DNA from: Fasciola hepatica
Lineage: Eukaryota > Platyhelminthes > Trematoda > Plagiorchiida > Fasciolidae
DNA length: 64,000 bases
NCBI GenBank assembly: GCA_948099385.1
Contig: CANUEZ040000161.1
Location: 3,286,001-3,350,000, forward strand
Direction: 5' to 3'
The notes below the pieces were generated by a model. The model was not told the origin of the DNA. It did no database searches and was given only the letters and a program-made list of their open reading frames with translations. Every line of letters begins with the position of its first letter. The stretch's first letter is position 1. Below are positions 23,890 through 33,779 of this stretch, one piece after another. The translations under genes and the position numbers were made by a program.

Positions 23890-24730
23890 TTCCATTTTTA
23901 ATTGCTATTGTTGCGGTGGCGCCGTGCTTGATCTCGAGCAGGTATAAAATTTAAAAAATCGTTGTGGAGTGACCGACCTGTGATTAAAACCAGATCCTCG
24001 CCATCATCGTACAGCACTAAACAGTAGGGCAAAACCCACTGACCGCTACCCTTCTCATCATGTTCCACGTAGAAATAGAAAGAATGAATATACATGATGG
24101 ACAGAACGGGGACACATACAGTCTAACTATACAAACGCACATTGGTCAGTCATTCTGACTCATCAAAAAGTGACAACATGATAGCCACCGAGCACGGTTC
24201 GCTGCCATGTTCTTCAGTGTCTCGAGCCAACTGGTTGAGGAATCTCTTGGATCCCAACCACGAAGACGTGAGGCACCTACTTTTCCTAAGTTTGCTGTAC
24301 ATTTTCTCATTCCTCGTTGCCAAGTCATCTGTTGACCTCCACGTGGTTTCTTCCAGTCCTGAGGAGGAACGGAAAACGGCACGGTACGGTAGAAGTGTGG
24401 TTGCCATATGTAACACGTGCCCTAATAAAAGAAGCCTACTAAGCTGGATACGCTGTGATAGAAAACTCCCTGAAGTGGTACCCAATACTCGATTTCTGAC
24501 CCCAGCATTGCTCACTCGGTCAATCCATCCAATCTTGGCGATACTACGCAAAGCTCAAAGCAAGGAACATCTTCCGTACGCGGACTCCATGTCTCGCAAC
24601 CATACAAAAAAAATTGAACGCACCGCGTCACAGTACATACATCAATAACCTGAGGTAGTAAGGAAATGGTGGAGCAGGCTGTCACCGTGATAGGGCTAGA
24701 TTGATAGTCCATTGACTTTGCTTCCACAAA
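23890..24730 (-). mobile_element. RTE-like LINE copy 7, antisense C-terminal part and 3' UTR
   Basis: On the minus strand: RFFLYGCETWSPRTEDVP, then RIGWIDRVSNAGVRNRVLG, LLLLGHVLHMATTLLPYRAV, GGQQMTWQRGMRKCTANLGK and SRLRGWDPRDSSTSWLETL. The 3' UTR extends to about 23900 and contains a gttccacgtagaaatagaaa-type segment. The whole piece is matched in the opposite orientation by 50390-51070, so the two copies share the same extended 3' end. Confidence 0.85.
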
Positions 24731-25009
24731 TCAGGGTCTTGATGATAAATAGCCAGGGCTTCGGCGTAATTTAGTGCTCTAGCGTTTGTGCCTGAGTAGG
24801 TGATTTGGGAGGCGCTGCTGGGGCTGACACAGGGCTTCAATTCCCACGGATGTTGTGTTATCGATGACCTAAATTTTGTTGGTTTTTTTGATCATGTCAA
24901 AGTGGCAAAATCGTCTTCCACCATTTTACGTAACCCAACCGCAATATGTTCGGTCATTTGATGACGCAACGTTCTGTCTCTGTCCTGCCTGTGTAGACGA
25001 CTTAGCATC

Positions 25010-26176
25010 GGCGCCGAAGTCGGTAAATACATTTGGGTTTGAAACACTGTCCCCTTTATCCAGTTAATAAAAACAGACAGAAGACGTATATTGTGAGATG
25101 CAAGCATTTCGTTCACTCTTCTCGATCGCGTACGTGAAACATATCAGTTAATATTTGATACGGTACATGGGGTGCATAGTGAAAACATGAGAAAAATGTT
25201 TATCACAAAGAATACAGCAACTCGTTTTGGATTTGTGGCTAGGGAAGACACTGTTTGTAATGTTTCTTTCTGTTCACAGAGAGGGGTTTTCTGTCTTGAT
25301 CAACATAGCTTCGCTGAACACCAGAAGTTTTGCGTTTCGGCTGCGTAATCATACTTTGAATGACCGGGTCAGGTCAACTCGATGACCTGTAGAAAGTAGG
25401 CGCCTGGCGACAACAGATACTCGGTTTCTTGCCGGAATTTGTTCTGTGCAGTCCAAATGAGTCATTGAGTGCAAAAGCCATTTTGGAATGTGTTTAATCA
25501 CTCTTTGGGCCAAGTATCGTTCTGTTCTGCCAATTTACGCGTCACCGCAACCAAAAGTGGACTGGTAGACAACATGTGGGGTATTAATCGCAATATGACT
25601 GTCAGAGTGATCTTATCCTAATTCTCTGGTGGTCTGCACTATGCGTAATTGGGCTGCCATATATGTTCGGCCTAGAGTGAAGCTTAATTGATGACACAAA
25701 CGGTCAAATATGTGATCACCTTTACAAGGAACAAATAAAGTAATGTGCTTTCGTTCAGCCATTAAAATGGGCTCCGTTTTACATCGTGGTTCGCTGTGGT
25801 GCTCAATGAACGTTTCTGGATAACCATTGCCCAAAAGGGTTTCCTGGATAAAATCTTTTTGCAGTTGATCTGGAGTGCAAATGTTTCGGGCCCTGTGGAA
25901 AAGCGTTCTGACCAAACCACGTTTGTAAGCTACCGGCGCGAAACTAGAAAACTGCACATAACGCCCGCTCCGTGTTGCTCTTCTGTAAATGGCCCCATGC
26001 AGTGCGCCGTCCGAACGCCTTGTGATTAAAATGTCTGGGAAGGGTAAACTCAAGTTGGATTTTTTCTCATGAAATACAGATAAATTCGTATGTATAGAAT
26101 TTAAAAAACTGGAGAACTGAATAGTATCCTCTGAGGATGCTGCTTGACTTCGGAGTGCAGAGTTGCCATCAAACAA
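25010..26176 (-). mobile_element. Penelope-like element, antisense half: RT C-terminus plus GIY-YIG
   Basis: Minus strand from 26176: LPFPDILITRRSDGALHGAI, FSSFAPVAYKRGLVRTLFHR and ETFIEHHSEPRC, with HITLFVPCKGDHIFDRL giving the RT C-terminal end and connector. The GIY-YIG endonuclease then reads FGCGDA, a stop, IGRTERYLAQRVIKHIP, and VVARRLLSTGHRVDLTRSF near 25560-25390. The C-terminal tail follows to about 25010 (LLSVFINWIKGT). Stops replace some residues. It abuts, head to head, a + strand Penelope fragment starting at about 26177. Confidence 0.88.
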
Positions 26177-26972
26177 CTAAGAGAGGTAGATAAATCGATA
26201 TTTCTGGAATCAGATAAAGGCTAAGAAGTGGTAATCATGGAGAAGAAAGACTATATTGACAAGGTGCACACCATTCTCTCAGAGACCCAGAGATTTTTGT
26301 TCGACAAAACACCACGAAATAATGTACTCATTGAAAAACAAATATCTTGACACTTGCAAATCCTACAGCTACACGGGTTCATATTGGAAAGCGAGTACAA
26401 AAAGCTGAAACCAGTCGGAACCCAAACGCCTCAGCTGAGAGAGTCACCAAAGATTCACAAAAGTGGAGCACCACTGAGGCCCATTTTGTGCATGCTAAAT
26501 TCAGCTTACCACAAACTTGCTCGATGGTTAGTCTGTGTTCTTGATCCCATCCGAAAATGCCTAACTGCTCATTGATTGAGAGATTCATTTAAACTTGTAA
26601 AAATTCTTGGCAGTTTTACAGTCAAAACTCACAGATTGTATTCTATGGATTTTGAGTCTCTTTTTACCAAAGTACCTCTCCGGAAAACCGTTGGTTATCT
26701 TTGTGAGGTCATTTTATCCAAAAATATTGCACTGCCTATCCCTGTTGATTGCTTATAAACCTTGTACTTTTGTGCACAGAAGCTATGCTGATCAAGACAG
26801 AAAACCCCTCTCTTTGTGCACAGAAAGAAACATTACAAACAATCTGTCTTCCCTGGCATTAGCCACAAATCCAAAACGAATTGCTGTATTCTTTGTGATA
26901 AACATTTTTCTCATGTTTCCACTATGTACCCCATGTACCGTATCATATATTAACTGATATGTTTCACGTAGG
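25125..26972. repeat. Inverted terminal arms bounding the Penelope pair
   Basis: The segment 25125-25335 is the reverse complement of about 26770-26972 with few differences: for example tgatcaagacagaaaacccc near 26790 against ggggttttctgtcttgatca near 25285. The arms are the element tails of the two opposed halves, so the 1.85-kb unit is flanked by inverted repeats of about 200 bp. Penelope elements are known to form such inverted or direct terminal repeats. Confidence 0.85.
26177..26972 (+). mobile_element. Penelope-like element, sense half: RT core
   Basis: Plus strand: VVIMEKKDYIDKVHTILSET, then ESPKIHKSGAPLRPILCMLN, YHKLARWLVCVLDPIRKCL and RLYSMDFESLFTKVPLRKTV. This is the N-terminal half of a Penelope RT, with the catalytic Asp of MDFESLFT intact. 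The palm and GIY-YIG parts are skipped. From about 26770 it continues with the element tail (TNPKRIAVFFVINIFLMFP) and ends with gatatgtttcacgta near 26972. Confidence 0.86.
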
Positions 26973-27108
26973 GGGGCAGTTGCTCCTTCACCGGCGGTGT
27001 AGATATCCCGAATTACTGAGTTTTATTGGTATATATGGGTAACTGTCCCTCCTCCCTGTTCGAATTCTGACTTTTTCACATCTATTACCTGTTCCCATTA
27101 CTATTCAG

Positions 27109-27189
27109 CGACGAGAAACCAGAGAAAATTTGACGAAGTGTGGTGATCGTCTGCCCATCCACGATGCCAATGGAACCGTTTGTGGTGTG
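27109..27189 (+). CDS. ENDOV: Endonuclease V, coding exon C
   Basis: A small exon of exactly 27 codons between acceptor ttactattcag and donor gtaagc, phase 0 at both ends. It encodes GDRLPIHDANGTVCGV near its end, which corresponds to the GDSFPLLGDSGTVLGM stretch I recall from human ENDOV: a core beta hairpin between the catalytic half and the C-terminal helix. It joins exon B (SLANR) to exon D (ALLNTNN) in frame. It begins only about 140 bp after the end of the Penelope insertion. By itself it is too short to identify; its place between exons B and D makes the call. Confidence 0.93.
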
Positions 27190-27314
27190 GTAAGCTTTTG
27201 TACTCATATTTGGTGTAACTTTTGCGTAGATGAATAACGTCCGCATTTCAGTCAAAAACGATTCACCCTTGTAACCTGATCGAAAAGATGACATGAAGAA
27301 ATATTGCACATCGA

Positions 27315-27900
27315 AAATTTCTGGGAAATCCGGCTGAGACTCGCGCCCGGTTTTTAGGGATTCGGACCAGAACGGTGCAGTTTTTGTAGGTGTTCATGCA
27401 ACGAAGTATGGATCAGAAAGAAGTACTTGTGGAGGGGAGAGGGTTACACTTGGGATAGATCCCTGGGAGAGTGAAGTTCGCGAGGATTTTGTGAGCGAAC
27501 TTTTCACATGCGGCCAGGTGCTGTTCACTCAACACCAGTTGTCAGCGAGTAGTTTTGAAATCTTTCTTCAGCAGACCAGCAATGATAACGGGAATAGTAG
27601 CGGTGAACAGGAAAAACATTGGTACACAAAAAGGAAAGTAGTAGTCTGTTTAACGTTGAAATGTCAAAGCTTTCGGATTTGATAAAATAGCCGGCGTAGT
27701 TTCTCTACACAGTTTAGAATGTGAGATGGACACTTCAAACTTGAGTCGGTAACTCCTAAATATTTGACAAAACTTACTCTAGCTAAGTGTCCTGTGGAAG
27801 TGGCACATGGATCACAAAGATAAACCGGTCGAGAAATAGGGAATATGCATTCAAAACATTTGGAAAAATTCAATTTTAACCGGACCGGACAGAAAACTCA
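27315..27900 (-). mobile_element. CR1-like LINE (second family), antisense C-terminal fragment
   Basis: Minus strand from about 27890: NFSKCFECIFPISRPVYL, ARVSFVKYLGVTDSSLKC and VEKLRRLFYQIRKL, then a degraded tail to about 27320. It belongs to the same family as the element at 20.8-23 kb. It inserted shortly after ENDOV exon C. Confidence 0.78.
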
Positions 27901-27939
27901 TAGATATGAGGCAGACCACTGGAAAAAATACTGACCCAC

Positions 27940-28080
27940 GCACTAAGATATATGGCCTTGGCAACCAGACCCTGAGACTTGGAGTGGTAGAGAACCACAT
28001 TAGGTTCCAGCAGGTCGTGGTAATAAGCTAGATGACAATGGACTACTGCCTACCAAATGCCTCAGTATCGTTGGGGTTGT
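27940..28080 (+). repeat. Short interspersed repeat, copy 1
   Basis: Contains ccagaccctgagacttgga and a ggtcgtggtaataagct type end. Related copies are at 29885-30060 (+) and 46820-47130 (minus). It has no coding capacity and looks like a non-autonomous SINE-type unit. Confidence 0.55.
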
Positions 28081-28634
28081 CTCAGGTTCCAAGATCGATT
28101 TTCGCCCTGAACCCCTCTCGAAATGCTCTCAAATGAGCGCGTGTCTCAAAAAGCCCCTACTGAGGAAGTCCTGCTCACTGCCTACTCGTGGCGGAGTTGT
28201 TTTCATCGAACTGTGAGGACGAAGACGAACGCCCGGCGCTCTCTGCCGGGTTGGCTGACCGATAGTCGGTCGAGGGAGATGGCTAAACCCTGATTCCAGA
28301 CCGACCACAGACGGCGTACGATGCATACGGCATCTATGGCGGAAGGGTTTACTGGGCGCCCAGGCTGTCTGGCGTCATCCGAAGGGCTTACGAACTGAGC
28401 AATCAGTCACCGGTCCCCAGTGGGTTACGGGCTCTACGGTTCGTCCAGCTGCCTTGCGGGTTAAACTTTGGTTAGCTAAAGGCTCCGGTTGTGGACCCCT
28501 AGGAGAAGCATCTTCTTTGACCGGGGCAACTTGGTAGTATTGCGCCCACAAACAAACCATGGAATCGGACTTTACCTACCTCTCCTCCCCGATTGTACCA
28601 TGTTTTGTTTGGTACGCAGCTTGAAATCAGGCGA

Positions 28635-28637
<3 letters not shown>
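28081..28637. other. GC-richer unclassified repeat-like stretch
   Basis: Higher in CG dinucleotides and open on both strands, but with no recognised protein. It has the look of a LINE 5' leader, and it runs into a (TA)n tract. No confident family. Confidence 0.35.

Positions 28638-28685
<48 letters not shown>
28638..28685. repeat. (TA)n microsatellite
   Basis: About 48 bp of pure TA alternation. Confidence 0.97.
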
Positions 28686-28690
<5 letters not shown>

Positions 28691-28699
28691 AGTACTGTT

Positions 28700-29299
28700 C
28701 TTACTTTTTTTATTCTAAGCCCACATACAGGGGCACAGCTGAAGAGGCCCCTGCTCCATAATTACAAGACCTCATTGCATTGCTGTTTGGGAAAACGAAA
28801 ATTCTTAAATAGAGAAGTTGCAATGGTTGACCACCTAAGACTCCAGCTGATCTTGTGTGATAGTGAGCTGGCCGACAACAGATCTGCCGTTTATATTGGG
28901 GCTCAAATCTCTGGATCTGCATTTAATTCCGCTGAACTACCATCGCTCGAACGGATAGATGGAACCGAATTTTCAGGATAAATGAGACCGCATGAAAGTT
29001 TGTGTGTGCACTTCGGATCTGCATCTATCGACTTTCACTGTCCCCTCTTTTTTCGCTGTTTTTGAAGTGAGCTGTTTGAGAGAGAGAGAGAGAAGCGCGA
29101 AACACATCTATCGGGTGTTTTGTGGTTGAATCAGCCGCATGATATCGTGAGGCTTATCCATGCGCCGTGAACATCCGCTCGTGATTCACTCCTGTCCCGT
29201 TCGTCCTACACTTGCACATCCGATACCTGCTTGTACCACGATGTGCACTGTCCGATTTCATGAATCACATGCAGATTACTTCGTGGTTGCGCGCGCCAA
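28700..29299. other. Non-coding stretch with a diverged copy of the 52-kb repeat
   Basis: Around 29165-29275 the sequence gtcccgttcgtcc, then ccgatacctgcttgtacca and aatcacatg follows the order of the repeat at 52430-52560. A (GA)n run lies at about 29081-29093. Confidence 0.45.
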
Positions 29300-30860
29300 A
29301 TGTGTATGCATGAGAATCAAGCTGGTTTCAGACCCGCTCGGGGTTGTATCAACCACATCTTTACTCTTCGGCAAACCTTAGAGCACAGACATGTTCCTTA
29401 GATCCACAATCTCTGTTTTTCTTGATCTGAAAGCGGCGTTCGATTCTGTCGACCGCACGGTTCTATGGCGCTGCCTCTCATTGAAGGGTGTGCCAGAGAA
29501 GTTTATTCCTCTTCCCGAATGCTTATATGGGAGCAGCCGAACCCGAGTTCGTGCTCACGGCGATCTTCCACTTGAGTTTACCACAGAAAGTGATGTTCGG
29601 CAGGGCTGCTCCATTTCACCCTTCCTCTTCAGTGTTGTAATTGAGTTGATTCTTGAGATAGCTCTATCCTTGTTTGAGAAAAGCGGCATCGATCTTTGCT
29701 CAGGTAGTAAATTGTCTGAGTTTGAGTACGTGCACAATATCGTTCTTCTGAGTGAGGATGCAGGTAAGCTGCAAGCTTTCTAAGACAGCAGCGTAGTAAT
29801 GTTTAGGATGCGTTTTGCACCTTCAAAGTGTAAAATGTTGCCGCAGGCATGGGTTGGCTCAACAACAAACCTCTTCTCTTTTTTATTACATGCATATGCA
29901 TGAGTGCAGTTGAAGGGGCATTTGCCCCATAGCCGTGAAGGCCCACTGCCGTTTTGGGGATAACCGGCAGCCAGACCCTGAGACTTGAAGTGGCGAAGAA
30001 CCATATAAGGCCCCAATAGGTCAGGTGTGGTAACGATCCGGACGACAGTGGATTACTTTCTTGGCGGAAGATGCTCTATCTGAAGTAGAAAAAATCTTGT
30101 TACCTGAACAGTTTCATTTCATCAGGTGAACAGATGACTTATGAAGTGTCATGACATATACAGAAGGCGCGTTTGGCTTTTGCTAACCTCTGTCATCTGT
30201 GGCGTCGTCGTAACATCCGATTATCTGTCACAGGTGGATTGTACAATGCGGTGGTTAAGTACCTTCTTTCATTAGTCAAAAACATTGCTATTAAAAGTAG
30301 AAGACGGACGAAGACTGTTGGTGTTCAAGCATCGATGTGTCCGTAGCATTACCCGAGAATGGTGGGAACACTGTATCATTAGTGCTGAGATAAGACGTAG
30401 GGTGGTGGGAACTAGAGGTCAGTCTCTGGATCAGGTACTGATTCTAAACAGAATAAGGTGGTTGGGACATGCGTTACACATGCCCACCGATAGACTTCCT
30501 CAGTGTACGCTGTTCTCTGAAGCAGATAGTGGTTGGAAGGTAGGTCGAGGTGGTCAGTCCATGACATGGCAAAAAGCTATGAAAACCTTGGCCAGCAGAC
30601 TTGGTTACGTGGGACGTGCTAGACTTCCAGGTTGAGGTCCACGTGATCTGCCTACCAAATGGTTGGAAACATTCAGTGATATAGCTAGATTTTGCGGTGA
30701 GTGACGTAGTTGAATTCGGACTCTTTCTTTGTCTTCTTAATTTCACTTAATTTCTTTGGTTTTTTTGAATCCTATTCAGTTGATGCTTCTGTTCTCTTTT
30801 CCCTTGCCTCGACGATGCTGGAAGGTAGCAACCGAAAACCAGGGCACAGAAGTGCGAGGT
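29300..30860 (+). mobile_element. RTE-like LINE copy 8, RT and C-terminus with nested insertion
   Basis: RT blocks at 29300-29780: NQAGFRPARGCINHIFTLRQ (frame-shifted), ISVFLDLKAAFDSVDRTVLW, ESDVRQGCSISPFLFSVVIE and EYVHNIVLLSEDAGKLQ (YADD changed to YVHN). It is very close in sequence to copy 5. After about 29880 a short interspersed repeat interrupts it to about 30060. The C-terminal part resumes at 30100-30860: LLVFKHRCVRSITREWWEH, RRRVVGTRGQSLDQVLILN, RIRWLGHALHMPTDRLPQC and GRGGQSMTWQKAMKTL. The tail ends with aaggtagcaaccgaaaacca. Confidence 0.88.
29885..30060 (+). repeat. Short interspersed repeat, copy 2, nested in RTE copy 8
   Basis: Starts ttttattacatgcatatgc, contains cagccagaccctgagactt, and interrupts RTE homology on both sides. 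It is therefore younger than the RTE insertion. Confidence 0.6.
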
Positions 30861-31119
30861 TAGTGGTTGAATAAAATGAAGCTGAAACTTCGTGCCAGAC
30901 TCATATTGATTGACAACTCACGTTTCCTTGGGCATTCTTGTTCTGATGCCGACGCTCGTACTTGCCGTTCATTGGTTCTGAATATATGTTCTTCGTACGT
31001 GTGCGCTTTTGTTCTACCTACCGAATTTGGGACACAACATCGGGGACTTCGGATATTGTCGTATTTGTGTACTGTCGTTGACTCTGCCATTCTCGATTTA
31101 ATGACCTGAATTCCCCCAG

Positions 31120-31248
31120 GCGTTGCTAAACACCAACAATTCGATCAATCCGGTCTATGTGTCACCTGGTCATCTGATCTCTCTAGACACGGCCTGCGAG
31201 ATTGTACTCAAGACGTCCAAGTTTCGTACACCGGAACCAACACGATTG
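31120..31248 (+). CDS. ENDOV: Endonuclease V, coding exon D
   Basis: Forty-three codons between acceptor aattcccccag and donor gtgagt, phase 0 at both ends. It encodes [15 protein letters not shown], which contains the conserved His of the VGH block, followed by [11 protein letters not shown]. This corresponds to the ISVGHRMSLE and CRFRIPEPVRQ stretches I recall from human ENDOV, the C-terminal alpha helix and strand that close the RNase H-like fold. A fragment of the 52-kb repeat lies just upstream (30920-31050). Confidence 0.95.
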
Positions 31249-31959
31249 GTGAGTCCTCGATCATCTTCCACTTATGCAATTCAGTCGGGATGTATTGATT
31301 AATGTATATTTTCGCACATTTCAAGTCAAATTATGTTTTGTGCATCCCGAGAGGTGGAATTCAGCTGCCGGATAATTGCTTTAACACAAAAACCCCACGT
31401 GAAATTATGCTGTCGTGCAGGAGATGCAATCGAATCCACTCTACTTCTCCACTTTTTAAACCAAACTTATGGCCATCCTACATTCTTCATGCGGATGTGT
31501 CAATCCACCACTAAATTAGTTATGCACCCCGGGTCTGAAATGTGATCCATATAGGTCAACTTATTCCGGACAATATATTTCTGGTGGTGCATAATACTAT
31601 TAAGTGCACTCCATAGTTATACGGTAAGCTTCCGTGGTCTCCAATGGTGACTTGAGCGCTGATACTGCATGATCAACCACCGCACCCCGTGCATGATCAA
31701 TAGCTGTCTAAATTGAACTGAACTGATGAACCTTATTGTGCTTATCTAATTTCCTACTACACATACACACATTTCTAATTGTATACGTTCTGTGGTTTGA
31801 CAGCCCGCTCGTTTTAGTGTACTTTTGAGTTCACGTGATGCTCACAAAATGAACGTTGTCTGGCATTCAGTCGAAAGTATGGAATCAGGGAAGTCGCCGA
31901 GAGATTACCAAGTATTCTGGTCTCTCAAGACGGGTCAATCAGTTGAACAGTGAAAATCA
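31249..31959. other. Start of ENDOV intron D-E, gene-free
   Basis: Two overlapping small frames at 31302-31545 are unrecognised. A two-copy gaactgaact near 31713 recalls the CR1 tail at 4.7 kb. Confidence 0.35.
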
Positions 31960-32420
31960 ATCACCTGACTGACAAATCAGTACTCTCGTTATTCAAACGT
32001 AACCGTCGAAGGCGCGTTTGGAAACGTATCACTCAAATTAATAAAGGTGATGTGATGACGGCAACAATGGAGGTTCAGTACACGTCTGGATAGCCATCTG
32101 GTGGAAAAATTGGAGCGAGCTGGTATCTCTGAGCTACACTGCCAATAGTGGAGTTCACCTAGAAGTCCTGATCCGACACATCTTGCCACTGTTGTCGCAA
32201 CTACTGAAGCGATTTTTCAGGACGGCAACGCGCCTTCTTATCGTCCCCTTGTCGTACGCGACTTGCATGCGCACCGCGGTACGAAAATGATTCTGTGACC
32301 ACCTCGATCACCCGAACTCGGTCCAGTCGAAAACATTAATGGGGTCATCTCGAGAGGAAATGGGATCAAAAGCGTCGATACAAATCTCATGGCTAGTTGA
32401 AGACAGCTTCGAAGGAGGAA
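31960..32420 (+). mobile_element. Tc1/mariner-type transposase relic
   Basis: Translated with frame changes, the 3' part reads IFQDGNAPSYRPLVVRDLHA then PPRSPELGPVENINGVI. This matches the Tc1 pattern Q-D-N-A-P-x-H-x-x, W-P-P-x-S-P-D-L-N-P-I-E-N-x-W-G-x-L that contains the second Asp and the terminal Asp/Glu of the DDE motif. An upstream block, SLFKRNRRRRVWKRI, resembles the region after DESKF. It is highly decayed. Both the family call and the edges are tentative. Confidence 0.6.
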
Positions 32421-33779
32421 GGAGACCCTATGCCACATGGTGTAATCAGACGGTTGATAGCGAGCATGACCTGACGGGTAAATACTGTTATATCACCCAA
32501 AGGTGGTTGAGTCATATACTGATGAGTGACCGTTTGACAACGATCACACCATTCTATTCGCAGCAAAACATTTTCATTCCAATAAAGGATTTCACTAGTG
32601 TGCAATGTTTTGATTATTTCAGAGGGGCGGGAACGTTTTTTGGCGAGTGGTTTTGGAAGTTTGCACTGAGTTTTGCGGATATACATGCTGTGTAGCGGAT
32701 GTGGAAACATGTGGTTCCTGCCACAGTGTAAGCAATGCAAACGACTTGATTGTATTTAAGCAGACAACTTGTATCGCGCTTTACTTCAACGGATTTGGAG
32801 AGCTGTTTGCGAGAGAAAGAGACACGTGAGTGACCTTTCGATGTATTCAAAGTCCCTTCTAGGCAGATTGAGGTAAAGAACAATCGAACAGGCCGTGATA
32901 CAAAACGCATAACCAATTGACGTTATGATGTGTTGTGGAAAATAATTTGAGAGGAGAAATCAACAAGCTCACCTTTTAGTTTCGTCAAGAGCTGTGTGCA
33001 TGTGACTCGACCATGCTAAGTCCCCAGTTGTGAATGAATGTCTTCCAAATAGTACACGATTGCTGATCAGTCAGTATTTTACTCATGTATGTATAAATTC
33101 ATACTGATTATGTACTAGCCTTAATTCTTCCAAGCAGTACTGTGTGGCTTCTGTATTGTAGATGAGAGAATAAAATATTCATACATTTTTACTAAAGTGA
33201 CTCATCGTACGGTGTCAACGCCTTACTGATCATGGAAACTATGGAAGCACTGCGGTACAACTGTTTCATCTGTTTTGTTAGGAATTATCATCAGCTACAG
33301 TGCCGGTCCAACACCTGGACTTGTAAGACAAAGCAGAGGATGAACACTGACATACAGCGATTGCCCAGATATTGGATAGTGCATAGCAAGCCAATATTAA
33401 GACTGGCCTATTGGGACTTTGTGTAATTCATTCCACGTCTGGGCCTCATGGCACAGTGGACCTCACAGGCTACGGGGTATGTCCCTACTACTGGACTCAT
33501 GAGTAAGCATAGCGTTAGAAAAACGCCATACACCACAAGATGAGTTGATTCTATCTGTCTATCTCAGACCAGTCGTCAAGGTATCTACCCGGCGGTGCGC
33601 GTTCCAAACTCAGGTCAGGTTTGGGCCCTGCACTCTGTTTTGTATCACTTCACCGGCAGTTGCTATAACATAATAACGGGAAACTGGCAGGTATCACAAT
33701 TGACAGTATGGACTAACCCTAGGGTTGTGATGGTGCTCAACACGTGTCGTTCATTTTATTCTTGCGCATAACCATTAAC
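32421..33779. other. Gene-free intron stretch
   Basis: Open frames on both strands at 32390-32916 match no family I know; their overlap suggests a repeat rather than a gene. Nothing is recognised between 32920 and 33779. Confidence 0.35.
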
